Position numbers and translations under genes: made by a program. From NCBI RefSeq assembly GCF_020860705.1, contig NZ_JAJBTT010000034.1:45928-109927 (forward strand): a DNA stretch of 64,000 bases, in the 5' to 3' direction. The DNA is from Akkermansia sp. (lineage in GTDB: Bacteria > Verrucomicrobiota > Verrucomicrobiia > Verrucomicrobiales > Akkermansiaceae). The notes under the pieces are model-generated. The model was not told where the DNA came from and made no database searches. It saw only the letters and a program-made list of their open reading frames with translations. Below are positions 8,956 through 21,094 of the stretch, one piece after another (position 1 is the stretch's first letter; each line of letters opens with the position of its first letter).

Positions 8956-10197
8956 ATGCCTAACATTAACGATAACTTCCTCAAGCTGCAGGCGGGATAT
9001 TTATTCCCGGAAATCGGGCGCCGCGTGAATGCATTCATCGAGTCCCATCCGGAGGCGGCCAAAAGGCTGATCCGCTGCGGCATTGGAGACGTGACGGAGC
9101 CGCTGCCCATGGCGGCCATTGAGGCCATGCACCAGGCGGTGGACGATTTGTCCACCCATGAACGCTTTCACGGCTATGGTCCGGAACAGGGGTATTTCTG
9201 GCTGAGGGAGGCCATCGCCAAAAAAGCCTACCAGGTCCACGGCGTGCATGTGGAAGTGGATGAGATTTACGTGTCCGACGGCGCCAAGTGCGATACGGGC
9301 AACATTCTGGATATTTTCGGCCCGGGCAACAGGATCGCCGTGCCGGATCCGGTTTATCCCGTGTATGTGGATACCAATGTGATGGCCGGTAATACCGGAA
9401 AGGCCTGCGCAGACGGTTCGTATGAAGGTCTGGTGTATCTCCCCTGCACGCCGGAGAACAATTTTGTGCCGGAGCTGCCGGATGAACATGTGGATTTGAT
9501 TTACCTGTGTTTTCCGAACAATCCCACCGGGGCCGTAGCTTCCCGGAATGAATTGTTGAAATGGGTGGAATATGCCCGCGCGAATCATGCCATTATTCTG
9601 TACGATTCCGCCTATGAGGCGTTTGTCCAGGATTCTTCCGTTCCCAAATCCATTTTTGAAATTCCCGGCGCGCGCGATTGCGCCATTGAATTCCGCTCTT
9701 TCTCCAAGCAGGGGGGCTTTACGGGCGTGCGCTGTGGCTACGTGGTGATTCCGAAGGAGTTGCACGGCCATGATTCCGAAGGGAACAAGGTGCTCATCAG
9801 CCAGCTCTGGAGCCGCCGCACCAGCACGAAATTCAACGGCGCTTCCTACATCGTCCAGCGTGGAGCCGCAGCCCTGTTCACGCTGGAAGGAATGGCGCAG
9901 ACCTCCGTGCTGATCAGCCATTACCTGGGAAATGCCGCGCTGCTGCTGAATGCGTGCCGCCAGGCGGGCATGCGCGTGTGGGGCGGGGAAAACGCCCCGT
10001 ATGTCTGGGTGCAGTGTCCGGATGGCCTGGATAGCTGGCAGATGTTTGACAAGATGTTGTATGAGGCGAATGTAGTCATCACGCCCGGTTCCGGCTTCGG
10101 CTCCAAAGGAGAGGGCTTTTTCCGCGTTTCCGCGTTCAATTCACGGGAAAATGTGGAGGAGGTGTGCCGTCGCATCCATGCCCTGTTTGCCAGATAG
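8956..10197 (+). CDS. dapL: LL-diaminopimelate aminotransferase
   Basis: 413 aa, fold type I PLP aminotransferase. Transfers an amino group from glutamate to tetrahydrodipicolinate, giving LL-diaminopimelate in one step for lysine and peptidoglycan synthesis. Seen: start [20 protein letters not shown], the IGDVTEPLP segment, CFPNNPTGA, and [15 protein letters not shown] with PLP lysine K251. This variant of the DAP pathway is typical of Chlamydiae, Verrucomicrobia, plants and some anaerobes. The frame is open from 8866, but ATG 8956 gives the family N-terminus and has TACTAT 7 nt upstream. Confidence 0.93.
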   Translation: MPNINDNFLKLQAGYLFPEIGRRVNAFIESHPEAAKRLIRCGIGDVTEPLPMAAIEAMHQAVDDLSTHERFHGYGPEQGYFWLREAIAKKAYQVHGVHVEVDEIYVSDGAKCDTGNILDIFGPGNRIAVPDPVYPVYVDTNVMAGNTGKACADGSYEGLVYLPCTPENNFVPELPDEHVDLIYLCFPNNPTGAVASRNELLKWVEYARANHAIILYDSAYEAFVQDSSVPKSIFEIPGARDCAIEFRSFSKQGGFTGVRCGYVVIPKELHGHDSEGNKVLISQLWSRRTSTKFNGASYIVQRGAAALFTLEGMAQTSVLISHYLGNAALLLNACRQAGMRVWGGENAPYVWVQCPDGLDSWQMFDKMLYEANVVITPGSGFGSKGEGFFRVSAFNSRENVEEVCRRIHALFAR

Positions 10198-10528
10198 GGC
10201 GGCGAGTCCCTGTGCAGAGCCTGACGGGCCGCCGTGCGGAAAGCCACGGCGGCCTGCGCGTACACAAATGGGAGAAGGCCATAGACCCCCCTTCCTGAAA
10301 GAGGAAGGAGGGATGATCCGGAAATCGGAACGGAACGTTGCCTTCAATGCTTTCTTTTACCCGTGCAGTCCTTCACGCCCAAGGTCCTGAACATGGGTTT
10401 TCCATGCGCAGTGCGGGAGGTCGCGGCCGGTTCCTCCGGTTTGTTCAGTCCCCTGCGGCCCAGGAATTCATTAACTCCATAACGGACCATGATTCGTACT
10501 GGGGCAGAAAGCATGAAAGTATCACTGC
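10198..10528. other. Gene-free stretch with two hairpins downstream of dapL
   Basis: 331 nt between dapL and the convergent large exported gene. It contains a perfect 10-bp stem (10227-10236 and 10245-10254, 8-nt loop) and a second imperfect one near 10287-10313. Neither has a T-run, so they are not convincing intrinsic terminators. No coding signal found. Confidence 0.5.
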
Positions 10529-14050
<3,522 letters not shown>

Positions 14051-14057
14051 TCAACTC

Positions 14058-14087
14058 TTGCTCTTGTTTGTTTATGCGGAGTAAGTT
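14058..14087 (+). promoter_or_regulatory. Putative promoter of apbE-like gene
   Basis: TTGCTC (14058-14063), 18-nt spacer, TAAGTT (14082-14087), then 7 nt to ATG 14095. Again the predicted start of transcription falls at the start codon. Confidence 0.45.
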
Positions 14088-14094
14088 TTGAAGC

Positions 14095-15186
14095 ATGATC
14101 CCACAGGCGTGCATGAGTGCTTTTTTCCGGCAGGCTGCTGTGCTGGCATGCTGGGCGTGCCTGCTGTTTGTTATAGAAGCAAGCTGTGTCCGGGGAATGG
14201 AGGCGGAGGGGGCACCTACCATAAAGCCGCTTTCCTGCGTGCATGCTGCAGACGGCAGAGTGACAGTGCGGGGCGCCGCCATGGGAACGGTGTTTACGGT
14301 GCGCACCTATCCCGGGCAAGGCATGGGTGCGGCGGAGACGGAAAGGGCCTGCATGGAGGCGCTGGCCTGTGCTGTTCACTGGGAGAAGGTGATGTCCGCC
14401 ATGGATGCGGAAAGTCGGCTGTCCCGGCTTAATGCTGCGGAAAGCGGAGTCTTTGTGCCTGTTTCTCCTGAATTGGAAAAGGTGCTGTCCCTGGCTTTGG
14501 AATATGCCCGGCTGACGAACGGCGCTTTTGACCCCACGCTGGGGCCCTGCATCCGCTTGTGGAAGAAGAGCCGCCGCAGTGGCGTGCTCCCGTCCCGCGA
14601 AGAACTGGAACATGCGTGCCGGGCGTCCGGATGGAAAAAGCTGACCGTCGGAAAGGGAGGAGTGGTGAAGACGGTCCCCGGGATGAGGGTGGACCTGGGA
14701 GGCATGGGCAAGGGATTTGCCGTGGACCGGATGGCGGAGCTTTTGAGGGGAAAAGGAATAGTTTCCTTCTTTATTGACAGTACCAGTGACGTTCTGGCCG
14801 GTGCTCCCCCGCCCGGGGAACAGGGATGGCGGCTGCGGGTGGATGAGGGGCATGGGAAGGGCGCAGCATTGCTGTTGAGCCATGCCGCTGTTTCCACTTC
14901 CGGGAATGCCCGCCAGATGGTGAAGATCAGCGGCGTGGAGTATTCCCACGTGCTTGATCCGACGATGGGGCTGGGAGTTACGGAAGGCAGGCAGGTGAGC
15001 GTTCAGGCCCCTTCCGCTGCGCTGGCCGATGCCCTGGCGACGGCGGGGTGCGTGATGCGTGAAGAGGATTTCCGCACCCTGGCGGCCAGATTGCCGGGAG
15101 TGTCCATTCCGGCTTTTTTCCGGGATTCCCCGTGTTCTGCGAAGGAGAAGAGGGATCAGAATGGTGGCCCGGAGCCGATTCCATGA
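14095..15186 (+). CDS. apbE: FAD:protein FMN transferase (ApbE family)
   Basis: 363 aa. ApbE enzymes move FMN from FAD onto a threonine or serine of periplasmic redox proteins (RnfG, NqrC and others). Seen: an N-terminal export segment (the cysteine in VIEASC is not a canonical lipobox), AMGTVFTV, FDPTLGP, VDLGGMGKGFAVD, FIDSTSDVLAG at the usual NxGGD position, AVSTSGN, and SHVLDPTMG, the counterpart of the metal-binding HIIDP motif. The usual asparagine-glycine-glycine of the NxGGD loop reads D-S-T-S-D here, a moderate deviation. No flavinylated partner lies next to it. Confidence 0.87.
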   Translation: MIPQACMSAFFRQAAVLACWACLLFVIEASCVRGMEAEGAPTIKPLSCVHAADGRVTVRGAAMGTVFTVRTYPGQGMGAAETERACMEALACAVHWEKVMSAMDAESRLSRLNAAESGVFVPVSPELEKVLSLALEYARLTNGAFDPTLGPCIRLWKKSRRSGVLPSREELEHACRASGWKKLTVGKGGVVKTVPGMRVDLGGMGKGFAVDRMAELLRGKGIVSFFIDSTSDVLAGAPPPGEQGWRLRVDEGHGKGAALLLSHAAVSTSGNARQMVKISGVEYSHVLDPTMGLGVTEGRQVSVQAPSAALADALATAGCVMREEDFRTLAARLPGVSIPAFFRDSPCSAKEKRDQNGGPEPIP

Positions 15187-15237
15187 AAGTTACGGTGAAT
15201 TGGCTGCGTCTTTAAGTTATACCTCCATGGTCCGTTT

Positions 15238-16857
15238 ATGAAATTGCACCGTTTTTTCCTGCCTGCCGTTCTTGCCGCCGCCGTGTCCGCCTCGTTTGGA
15301 GCGGAGTTCCCGAATCCTTATCCCGCTCCCGTGTCCGGGGTCCGTCTGACCCCGGAACCCTCTCCCGCTCCCTCCATCAACGGAGCCCGCGTCTTTGGGG
15401 CCACTCCGGGTTCCCGCATGCTTTTCCAGGTTCCCGTTTCCGGGGAGCGTCCCATGAAGATTCAGGCGGCAGGCCTGCCTGCAGGGCTGGAAATGAATGA
15501 GAACGGGTTGATTACCGGGAAGGCTCCGGCGGGGAAGGGAGAATACAAGGTAACGTTTCATGCATCCAACAGGCATGGAAAGGACTCCAAGGAATGGATT
15601 CTGAGAGTAGGGAAAGACTTGTGCCTGACTCCCCCCATGGGTTGGAGCAGCTGGTATTCCTACAGTGAAGCCGTGAGCCAGGAGAATGTGTTGAAGACGG
15701 CCCGGCTTTTTGTGGAACGGGGACTGGTCAATCATGGGTGGAGCTATATCAACATTGACGATTGCTGGCAGGGCGAGCGCGGCGGACGGAATTTTTCCAT
15801 CCAGCCCAACGAGCGTTTCCCCGACATGAAAGCCATGTGCGATTCCCTTCATGCCATGGGCTTGAAAGCGGGGATTTATTCCTCTCCCTGGATGGGGACG
15901 TATGCCGGATTCATCGGGGGGAGCATCCCTAACGCCAGGGGGGATTATACGGGACTATCCATTCCGGAGAAGGAGCGGAGGCAGAAGTATCAAATTTTCG
16001 GGAGCTATCCTGGCGTGCACCGGCAGAAGGCGGACCGCATGGGGCCCGTCTGGATGTTTGACCGTGACGCCAGGCAATGGGCGGAATGGGGATTCGATTA
16101 CGTAAAGGTGGACTGGAAACCCAATGACGTGCCGACGACGGAACGCATCCGCAAGGCTCTGGACGGTTCCGGACGGGATATCGTGCTCAGCCTGTCCAAT
16201 GCCGCCCCGTATGAACATGCGGAAGAGCTGGGGAAGCTGGCCAATTTGTGGAGGACGACGGGGGATATCCAGGATCACTGGGGAAGCGTCAGCGGCATCG
16301 GTTTTTCCCAGGAACGCTGGCAGAAGCATATGCGCCCGGGCCACTGGAATGACCCGGACATGCTTCAGATCGGGAAGCTGGGCAAGCCCAACCAGGCCAA
16401 TACCACTTTTGTGCAGACGCGGTTGTCCCCGGATGAACAGTATACCCAGGTAACCCTGTGGAGCCTGTTGTCCGCTCCCCTGATCGTTTCCTGCGACCTG
16501 GAGCATATGGATTCTTTCACGATGGGGCTGTTGACCAATGACGAGGTGATTGCCGTAGATCAGGACCCCGCCGCCTGTCCCGCCCGCAAGGCGTGGCACC
16601 AGGGGAATTTCCAGGTTTGGACGAAAAAGTTGTCAGACGGTTCCATTGCGGCGGGATTTTTCAATACCGGAGGAGAGAAGGGCATCCTCCGGGTGAACCT
16701 TGAAGATCTGGGGCTGCTGCCGGGCGCGTGTGAGGTAAGGGACCTTTGGAAGCGCGCCGACCAGGGGACGGTGAAAGGAGAGATTGCGGTGGAGCTCAAC
16801 AGTCATGGAGCGGCCATGTTCCGGTTCTCCAAAAAGGAGAACGTGGAGGGGAAATAG
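15238..16857 (+). CDS. Exported alpha-galactosidase, GH27 type
   Basis: 539 aa. Signal peptide (MKLHRFFLPAVLAAAVSASFGA), a short He_PIG/Ig-like domain (about residues 70-125; GLPAGLEMNENGLITGKAP), then the GH27 barrel beginning TPPMGWSSWYSY. Substrate-site motif NIDDCWQ, catalytic nucleophile D292 in YVKVDWK, probable acid/base D343 in TTGDIQDHW, and a C-terminal antiparallel beta domain. Releases terminal alpha-linked galactose (or alpha-GalNAc in some members) from glycans such as blood group B or dietary galactosides. Follows apbE on the same strand after 51 nt; shared transcription is possible but functionally unexplained. Confidence 0.92.
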   Translation: MKLHRFFLPAVLAAAVSASFGAEFPNPYPAPVSGVRLTPEPSPAPSINGARVFGATPGSRMLFQVPVSGERPMKIQAAGLPAGLEMNENGLITGKAPAGKGEYKVTFHASNRHGKDSKEWILRVGKDLCLTPPMGWSSWYSYSEAVSQENVLKTARLFVERGLVNHGWSYINIDDCWQGERGGRNFSIQPNERFPDMKAMCDSLHAMGLKAGIYSSPWMGTYAGFIGGSIPNARGDYTGLSIPEKERRQKYQIFGSYPGVHRQKADRMGPVWMFDRDARQWAEWGFDYVKVDWKPNDVPTTERIRKALDGSGRDIVLSLSNAAPYEHAEELGKLANLWRTTGDIQDHWGSVSGIGFSQERWQKHMRPGHWNDPDMLQIGKLGKPNQANTTFVQTRLSPDEQYTQVTLWSLLSAPLIVSCDLEHMDSFTMGLLTNDEVIAVDQDPAACPARKAWHQGNFQVWTKKLSDGSIAAGFFNTGGEKGILRVNLEDLGLLPGACEVRDLWKRADQGTVKGEIAVELNSHGAAMFRFSKKENVEGK

Positions 16858-17496
16858 ATATGTTCCGCAATGGCATCACTTTTGCCGGCTGAAAGGGCTG
16901 TGAGTGCCGCCTTTTCTTTGCAAAGGAGAACCTGGATATCCGGATGACCAAACTGCTGGTACACTGTGATGTTAAATTGTGGCGTCATGTAGGAAATCAG
17001 ACATGGACAGGGTTTGATGGCAGGATGAAAGCGCATTTTCTCCATGAGCAGGATCTACCAGGGCATGGGGATGGAGAATTTCCGTGCCAAAGGGGGGTGT
17101 TAGAAATGTTATAAGCCCGTTTTCAGGGAACTGGGTAAAGAAAGTTACGTCTCCTTATTCAGTATCCGTGAAGCATCTTCCGGAGGGAGAGAAGGCTCGG
17201 ACGGTTCTGGATAGCTTTTTCCAATTTGCATCTGCCATGTTTGTGCAGTGGCTTTTCAGTTGTCGGTGGAGTGTAGAATGGCGAGGTTTTCAGTGGTTTG
17301 AATAAGGCCTTGCCGTGTTTTGATGTTAGGGTAGCTACGTAGTGTGTGGTTTAACCAAGCCATGCTGTTACAGAATATGCCGATGCCGTGCAGTAGCTGG
17401 ACTTGAGGAAGTGACCATTTTACGCAGGTTGATAGAGTTTTACCTTGCGGCATCCTTTTGTTCCGATCCCGTTGGAGCTGTTATCTTTTCCATAAA
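16858..17496. other. Gene-poor region, nothing recognisable
   Basis: About 640 nt after the alpha-galactosidase gene. Base composition is lower in GC than the neighbours. Only short frames are open on either strand and none resembles a known protein or carries a start with a plausible promoter. It may hold decayed coding sequence; I see no repeats or RNA gene. Confidence 0.5.
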
Positions 17497-17529
17497 AAAA
17501 ACCGTTCCGGATGGACCGGAACGGTTTTT
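17497..17529. terminator. Bidirectional rho-independent terminator
   Basis: Perfect 14-bp stem (17497-17510 and 17516-17529) with a 5-nt loop, A-run before and T-run after, so it can work on both strands. It lies 46 nt past the stop of the small minus-strand gene at 17576. Confidence 0.85.
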
Positions 17530-17575
17530 AAAAAGAGATTGACGTGACTTGCCTTAATCTCTCCTGACAGCTTCC

Positions 17576-17800
17576 TTAGGCGGCGATGCCGAAGTGTTGC
17601 TGGATGGAGGCGAAAATCTTGTCGCGGCGGGCGCGGGCTTTTTCGATGTCACGGGTCTTAAGGGAGAATCTCAGGCGTTCCGCCGTGGAGTCCGGCTTGT
17701 GAACCGTAACGTGGCACCACCAAACCCCCCTGTTGTTCCACAGGTGGTGGTTGGGGTTGTCATCATTAATTCTAAGAGCGATTTTGGTTTGGGCTTTCAT
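17576..17800 (-). CDS. Small basic protein resembling an integrase arm-type DNA-binding domain
   Basis: 74 aa. The pattern RGVWWCHVTVHKPDSTAERLR then FSLKTRDIEKARARRDKIF matches the N-terminal arm-binding domain of phage-type tyrosine recombinases, where a three-stranded sheet is followed by SL.TRD..EA..R. The catalytic domain is absent and no remnant of it lies downstream, where a strong terminator follows. It is therefore a stand-alone small DNA-binding protein or the neat stub of an integrase. Its own terminator and intact frame favour a real gene. Homology is read from pattern only. Confidence 0.55.
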   Translation of the reverse strand: MKAQTKIALRINDDNPNHHLWNNRGVWWCHVTVHKPDSTAERLRFSLKTRDIEKARARRDKIFASIQQHFGIAA

Positions 17801-17822
17801 CTGTGTGATCTTTTCCAGAAGT

Positions 17823-17841
17823 GGACGTTTTATTTACGTCC
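17823..17841. repeat. Short inverted repeat upstream of the 17576-17800 gene
   Basis: GGACGT, 7-nt AT spacer, ACGTCC, about 23 nt upstream of the start codon. Could be an operator for the small basic protein itself or a weak hairpin in its leader. Confidence 0.4.
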
Positions 17842-17999
17842 GGTGGTATATTAATATTTCAATAAAACCTTCAACTTGGAGGCGCCTCACTTAAGCAGAT
17901 GATCCCTTGTCTTTTTGGACATCTCTTTCTGCCAGTTGCTCACCTCGTTGAAGCCTTAGAGTTCAAGTGGTGAAACAACGTTCAAAAAAAGAATCTTTT

Positions 18000-18263
18000 T
18001 TACAGGAGACCTACCTTTTTAAGAGTGTTGTAAGCACCGTTCTTGTTGATCGTACGCAAGGCCTTGGCGGAAATCTTCATTTTCACGAATTGACCGAGTT
18101 CGGGAACCCAGATGCGCTTTTCCTGAAGGTTGGGGAAAACGGTACGATTGACAGTCTTAGTGACGTGACGACCAATACCGCCCTTTTTCTTGGCAAGACC
18201 GGAGCGATGGATACGACGACCTTTGTGAGGCATGGTACCTCTGATGATGCAAATTCGGGACAT
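18000..18263 (-). CDS. rpmB: 50S ribosomal protein L28
   Basis: 87 aa, normal size. Begins MSRICIIRG, the family's usual MSRVC-type start, and continues RRIHRSG, FPNLQEKRIWVPELGQFVKMKISAKALRTI. A component of the large ribosomal subunit. The later in-frame ATG (MPHKGRR) would remove the conserved N-terminus. Monocistronic here, with a good promoter upstream. Only one cysteine is present at the N-terminus, so this is a non-zinc form. Confidence 0.95.
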   Translation of the reverse strand: MSRICIIRGTMPHKGRRIHRSGLAKKKGGIGRHVTKTVNRTVFPNLQEKRIWVPELGQFVKMKISAKALRTINKNGAYNTLKKVGLL

Positions 18264-18297
18264 GGCAATCGAAGTTATTTGTTAATGCGAGAGAGAT

Positions 18298-18325
18298 AGT
18301 CTAGCGTATTTTCACCTAAGGTCAA
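18298..18325 (-). promoter_or_regulatory. Promoter of rpmB
   Basis: On the minus strand TTGACC (18325-18320), 16-nt spacer, TAGACT (18303-18298). Predicted start of transcription is near 18291, giving a leader of about 28 nt. Confidence 0.65.
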
Positions 18326-18596
18326 GAACAACCGGATAAAAGACGTTAAATTCGGCTCTGGGCCGTATTCCGGTTTGGATCCCAAAGGGGAGAGATGGAT
18401 GCTCCTGGCCGGACGGAGGAATTTCCGGAACAGTGAAGCGGAAATTGCTGGAATGCCTTTTCCGGACTGGTTGCTTGAGGAAACAGGATTCTCTTCTTTC
18501 AGATGAAGGAGGCGGCAAAAACAAGCGGAGCCGGAAAGGTGCGGAGCCAAGGCAGGAGGGACAAAATCATGGAAGGGCAAACGGAAATGCAGGCTT
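18326..18596. other. Intergenic region, no gene seen
   Basis: Lies between the rpmB promoter and the end of the minus-strand exported-protein cassette. No terminator-like hairpin with a T-run and no supported frame was found. Confidence 0.5.
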
Positions 18597-19733
18597 TCAA
18601 TGGGTCGGGGGCGTGTTTTCGGCTTTGTCTTCCTTCTTCTTTTCCTCGTCGTTCTTCTGTTTTCCATCCCTGAGCACCAGGTCCAGAGGGTGCATGTAGC
18701 GGTCGTTGACATGGCTCACCGTTCCGGTGCGCAGCTTGCGTTCGTAACGCTTGCCGCGGTCCCCTTTGAAGAGGCATTCCGACTCGGGGACCCGTCCCAC
18801 GGTCCGGTAGATCAGTTCGTCGATCTCCTCCTCTTCCCGGTAACCGGCCATTCGGATGTAGCGCTCCACCTCCCGTGGATTGCCGGGGAAGTAATGCAGG
18901 AGCTTTTTCATAACCAGATCCTCCATCCATTTGATCTGGTGGGGCAGGGTGGAGTTCCTGCTGCTTTTCATGATTTTCTTTTCGCTGAAGAATTGGAATT
19001 TGAGCCTGTCCGTCTCATTGTCGTCTTCCTTCCGAAATTGGTAGCGCATCTTCTTGATTTTTTCCTTCATACCGGGATCGTAGCTGTTCCGGACCGCTTT
19101 CAGCGCCCCGGCGCAATAAGAGGCGAACAGGTGCAGCAACTCCTTGCGGTGTTCCCGTTCGTAGCGGAGGTAGTCTTTGTCGGAACTTCCTTCAAAGCCG
19201 ATGTTAAACAAGGCAAAGTGCTTCAGGTCATAATCTTTCGTGAGGAAGGGGAGGCTGGGGATAAGCGGATTGTCGTCAATCGTGCAGGGGGGGGCGGCGG
19301 CGATGTAGTAGAGCATCCAGAGCCTGTCCTGGTAGCGTTTCTCGGAAAAGGCGGGGTTCTCGTCCAGTGTCCGGCGGAAGGCGTCCATGTCTTCCCTGGC
19401 CTGCAGGTAGAATTCCGCCAGACGTCCTTCCTTCAGCAGCCTGGTCAGGCGGAAGGAGGCGGAAGAAGGATCTTTCAGGATGGAATTGTTCCAGGGAAGC
19501 GGCATGGCCTTGTCCAGCCGGACGGGGGAGCCTTTCGTGACGGCGAAATAGAACTGGGTGAATTTCCCTTCCCTGATGGACCGCTTCAGATGTTGGGAGT
19601 AGGCCTGGGGATCGGTCAGGATTTCCGGTCCCCAGGAAGGAGCGTCCGTGGTAGGCTCCGACTGGGCCGGAGCCGCCCAGGAGAAGGCGAGTGTGACAGC
19701 CAGCGCGGCGGCGGTGCAAATCATGTGGTTCAT
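18597..19733 (-). CDS. Exported protein, distant paralogue of the tandem family at 35-1762
   Basis: 378 aa. Signal peptide MNHMICTAAALAVTLAFSWAAPA. Shared landmarks with the tandem family, in the same order: GRLAEFYL, LWMLYYIAAAP, YDLKHFALFNI, RNSYDPGMKEK, HYFPGNPREVERYIRMAGY, and TVGRVPESECLFKG. It carries an extra ~60-residue N-terminal module and a charged lysine/glutamate tail. The next gene upstream ends 4 nt before its start, so the two form one transcript. Function unknown; conservation of the C-terminal RMAGY...GR.P..E.LFKG block marks the likely functional core. Confidence 0.75.
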   Translation of the reverse strand: MNHMICTAAALAVTLAFSWAAPAQSEPTTDAPSWGPEILTDPQAYSQHLKRSIREGKFTQFYFAVTKGSPVRLDKAMPLPWNNSILKDPSSASFRLTRLLKEGRLAEFYLQAREDMDAFRRTLDENPAFSEKRYQDRLWMLYYIAAAPPCTIDDNPLIPSLPFLTKDYDLKHFALFNIGFEGSSDKDYLRYEREHRKELLHLFASYCAGALKAVRNSYDPGMKEKIKKMRYQFRKEDDNETDRLKFQFFSEKKIMKSSRNSTLPHQIKWMEDLVMKKLLHYFPGNPREVERYIRMAGYREEEEIDELIYRTVGRVPESECLFKGDRGKRYERKLRTGTVSHVNDRYMHPLDLVLRDGKQKNDEEKKKEDKAENTPPTH

Positions 19734-19737
19734 GTTC

Positions 19738-20826
19738 TTATTCCTTGGTGAATTTGTGTTTTCCTCCCGTCAGGCGGCTGACCTTGCAGCCAAGCTTGCT
19801 GACCGTGGTTTCCACGGAGTTGATGTCTTTCTTCTTGTGGTCGTCAAAAAGGAATTTCTGTTCATAGATGCCGATACGCGCCAGTCGTTCTTCAGCGCCT
19901 TTTCTTTCCAAGGCTGTGTAAAAGCCGCACACCCAGGTGAAGCCCACAGGGAGGCAGGGAAGGGCAGACTGAACCGTAGCCTTGTTTTTGCGAATGCCGA
20001 TGAGGTCCGGGTGGCTGTTTTCTTCCGACAAAAATTTGGCGGTGACGGTAGGCATGTGCACCTCCACAAAGCCCGGCGGCAGCGGAGTGCTGTTGCTCTC
20101 AAAGGGGATGGTTCCGTGGTCCACCTCAATGGTGGCCAGCTTGTGGAAACTGACGTCGGTGGGGTGGTAGGTCAGCTTGAGGACGGCGGAGGCGCCTACA
20201 GGCTCCCAGTCTCCGTCTTTGGCGAATAGTGCGCCATCCTTTCCGTCCTGGATGGAGATGGGGCGGTTCTCATGTTCCGCCGTGATTTGTTTGGGGAGCA
20301 CGGCGGTGAATTCCCGTTCGGCGATGACTTCCCCTCCTTGCAGGACCTGGACGTTGACGGTACCTTCCGTCTTGAGAGGGGTGTCGCCGAGTTCCTTCGC
20401 AGGGTCTTTCGGTTCCGAGGGTTCAAAGACCAAATCCGGCTTGATGGTCATGACCACGTCTGCGAGGAGGGTAGGATCGTCTTTTCGGGTTGAAATGGTT
20501 GCCCACTGGTCGCCCTTTCCCTCTTCGATTTTCCATTCGAGCGTGTCCGGATCACCGATCAGGGCCTTTTTCCCGGTCAGGGTGAGTTTAACTGTTTCCC
20601 CTGCGCCAAAGCGCGTCCTTTTCCGTTCTTCTGCGATGTCTTTGTCGGAGGGGGTGTTTCCCTGGGCATGGGCGATCAGGAGGGCTGCCGCAAATTCCGT
20701 AGGTTCCGATTCGATTTCCAGTTTGACTGTTTCTTCTTCCGCCATGCAGGGGTGATGGAAGCCGGCCAGCAAGCAGACAGCCAGGAAGCAGTTTTTCAGG
20801 GGAATGGCTTGATATTTCAGGTTCAT
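19738..20826 (-). CDS. Exported beta-rich protein of unknown function
   Basis: 362 aa from ATG 20826, which gives a signal peptide (MNLKYQAIPLKNCFLAVCLLAG...CMA). The mature protein reads like several beta-sandwich modules: EFAAALLIAHAQG, GETVKLTLTGKKALIGDPDTLEWKI, VNVQVLQGGEVIAEREF, then a C-terminal segment with KNKATVQSALPCLPVGFTW. It is the upstream partner of the 378-aa exported protein, separated by 4 nt, so the two probably act together or are exported to the same place. Not recognised as a known family. Confidence 0.7.
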   Translation of the reverse strand: MNLKYQAIPLKNCFLAVCLLAGFHHPCMAEEETVKLEIESEPTEFAAALLIAHAQGNTPSDKDIAEERKRTRFGAGETVKLTLTGKKALIGDPDTLEWKIEEGKGDQWATISTRKDDPTLLADVVMTIKPDLVFEPSEPKDPAKELGDTPLKTEGTVNVQVLQGGEVIAEREFTAVLPKQITAEHENRPISIQDGKDGALFAKDGDWEPVGASAVLKLTYHPTDVSFHKLATIEVDHGTIPFESNSTPLPPGFVEVHMPTVTAKFLSEENSHPDLIGIRKNKATVQSALPCLPVGFTWVCGFYTALERKGAEERLARIGIYEQKFLFDDHKKKDINSVETTVSKLGCKVSRLTGGKHKFTKE

Positions 20827-21094
20827 GTGGCTGGAGAGAGCATTTGAATGAACAGAGATAAACAATCTCCAATAAAACAACATGAAATTCAATGTAAAAA
20901 TGAATGGAGATGGAAAATAGGCAGAGAGCATTCGTGAGTAATTGTTAGATTGTTATGGTGACTTCAAACGCCATTTGTACCTCTCCCATTCCTTCCCCGT
21001 TTTTTCTGTGTTATGGTAAAAACATGGGACGGTATGGCTGCATAAAACGTATCCGGCGCTTGCACGGAGGGAGGCTCCGTGAGAGATTGAAAGC

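Noticed and set aside
10227..10254. Intrinsic terminator after dapL
   Set aside because: The 10-bp stem is perfect but no T-run follows on either strand.
17256..17453. Possible transposase fragment on the minus strand
   Set aside because: Only 65 codons, no DDE or helix-turn-helix motif that I can identify, and no terminal inverted repeats nearby.
17984..18001. A/T hairpin at the end of rpmB as terminator
   Set aside because: The stem consists only of A-T pairs plus one G-C and would be too weak.
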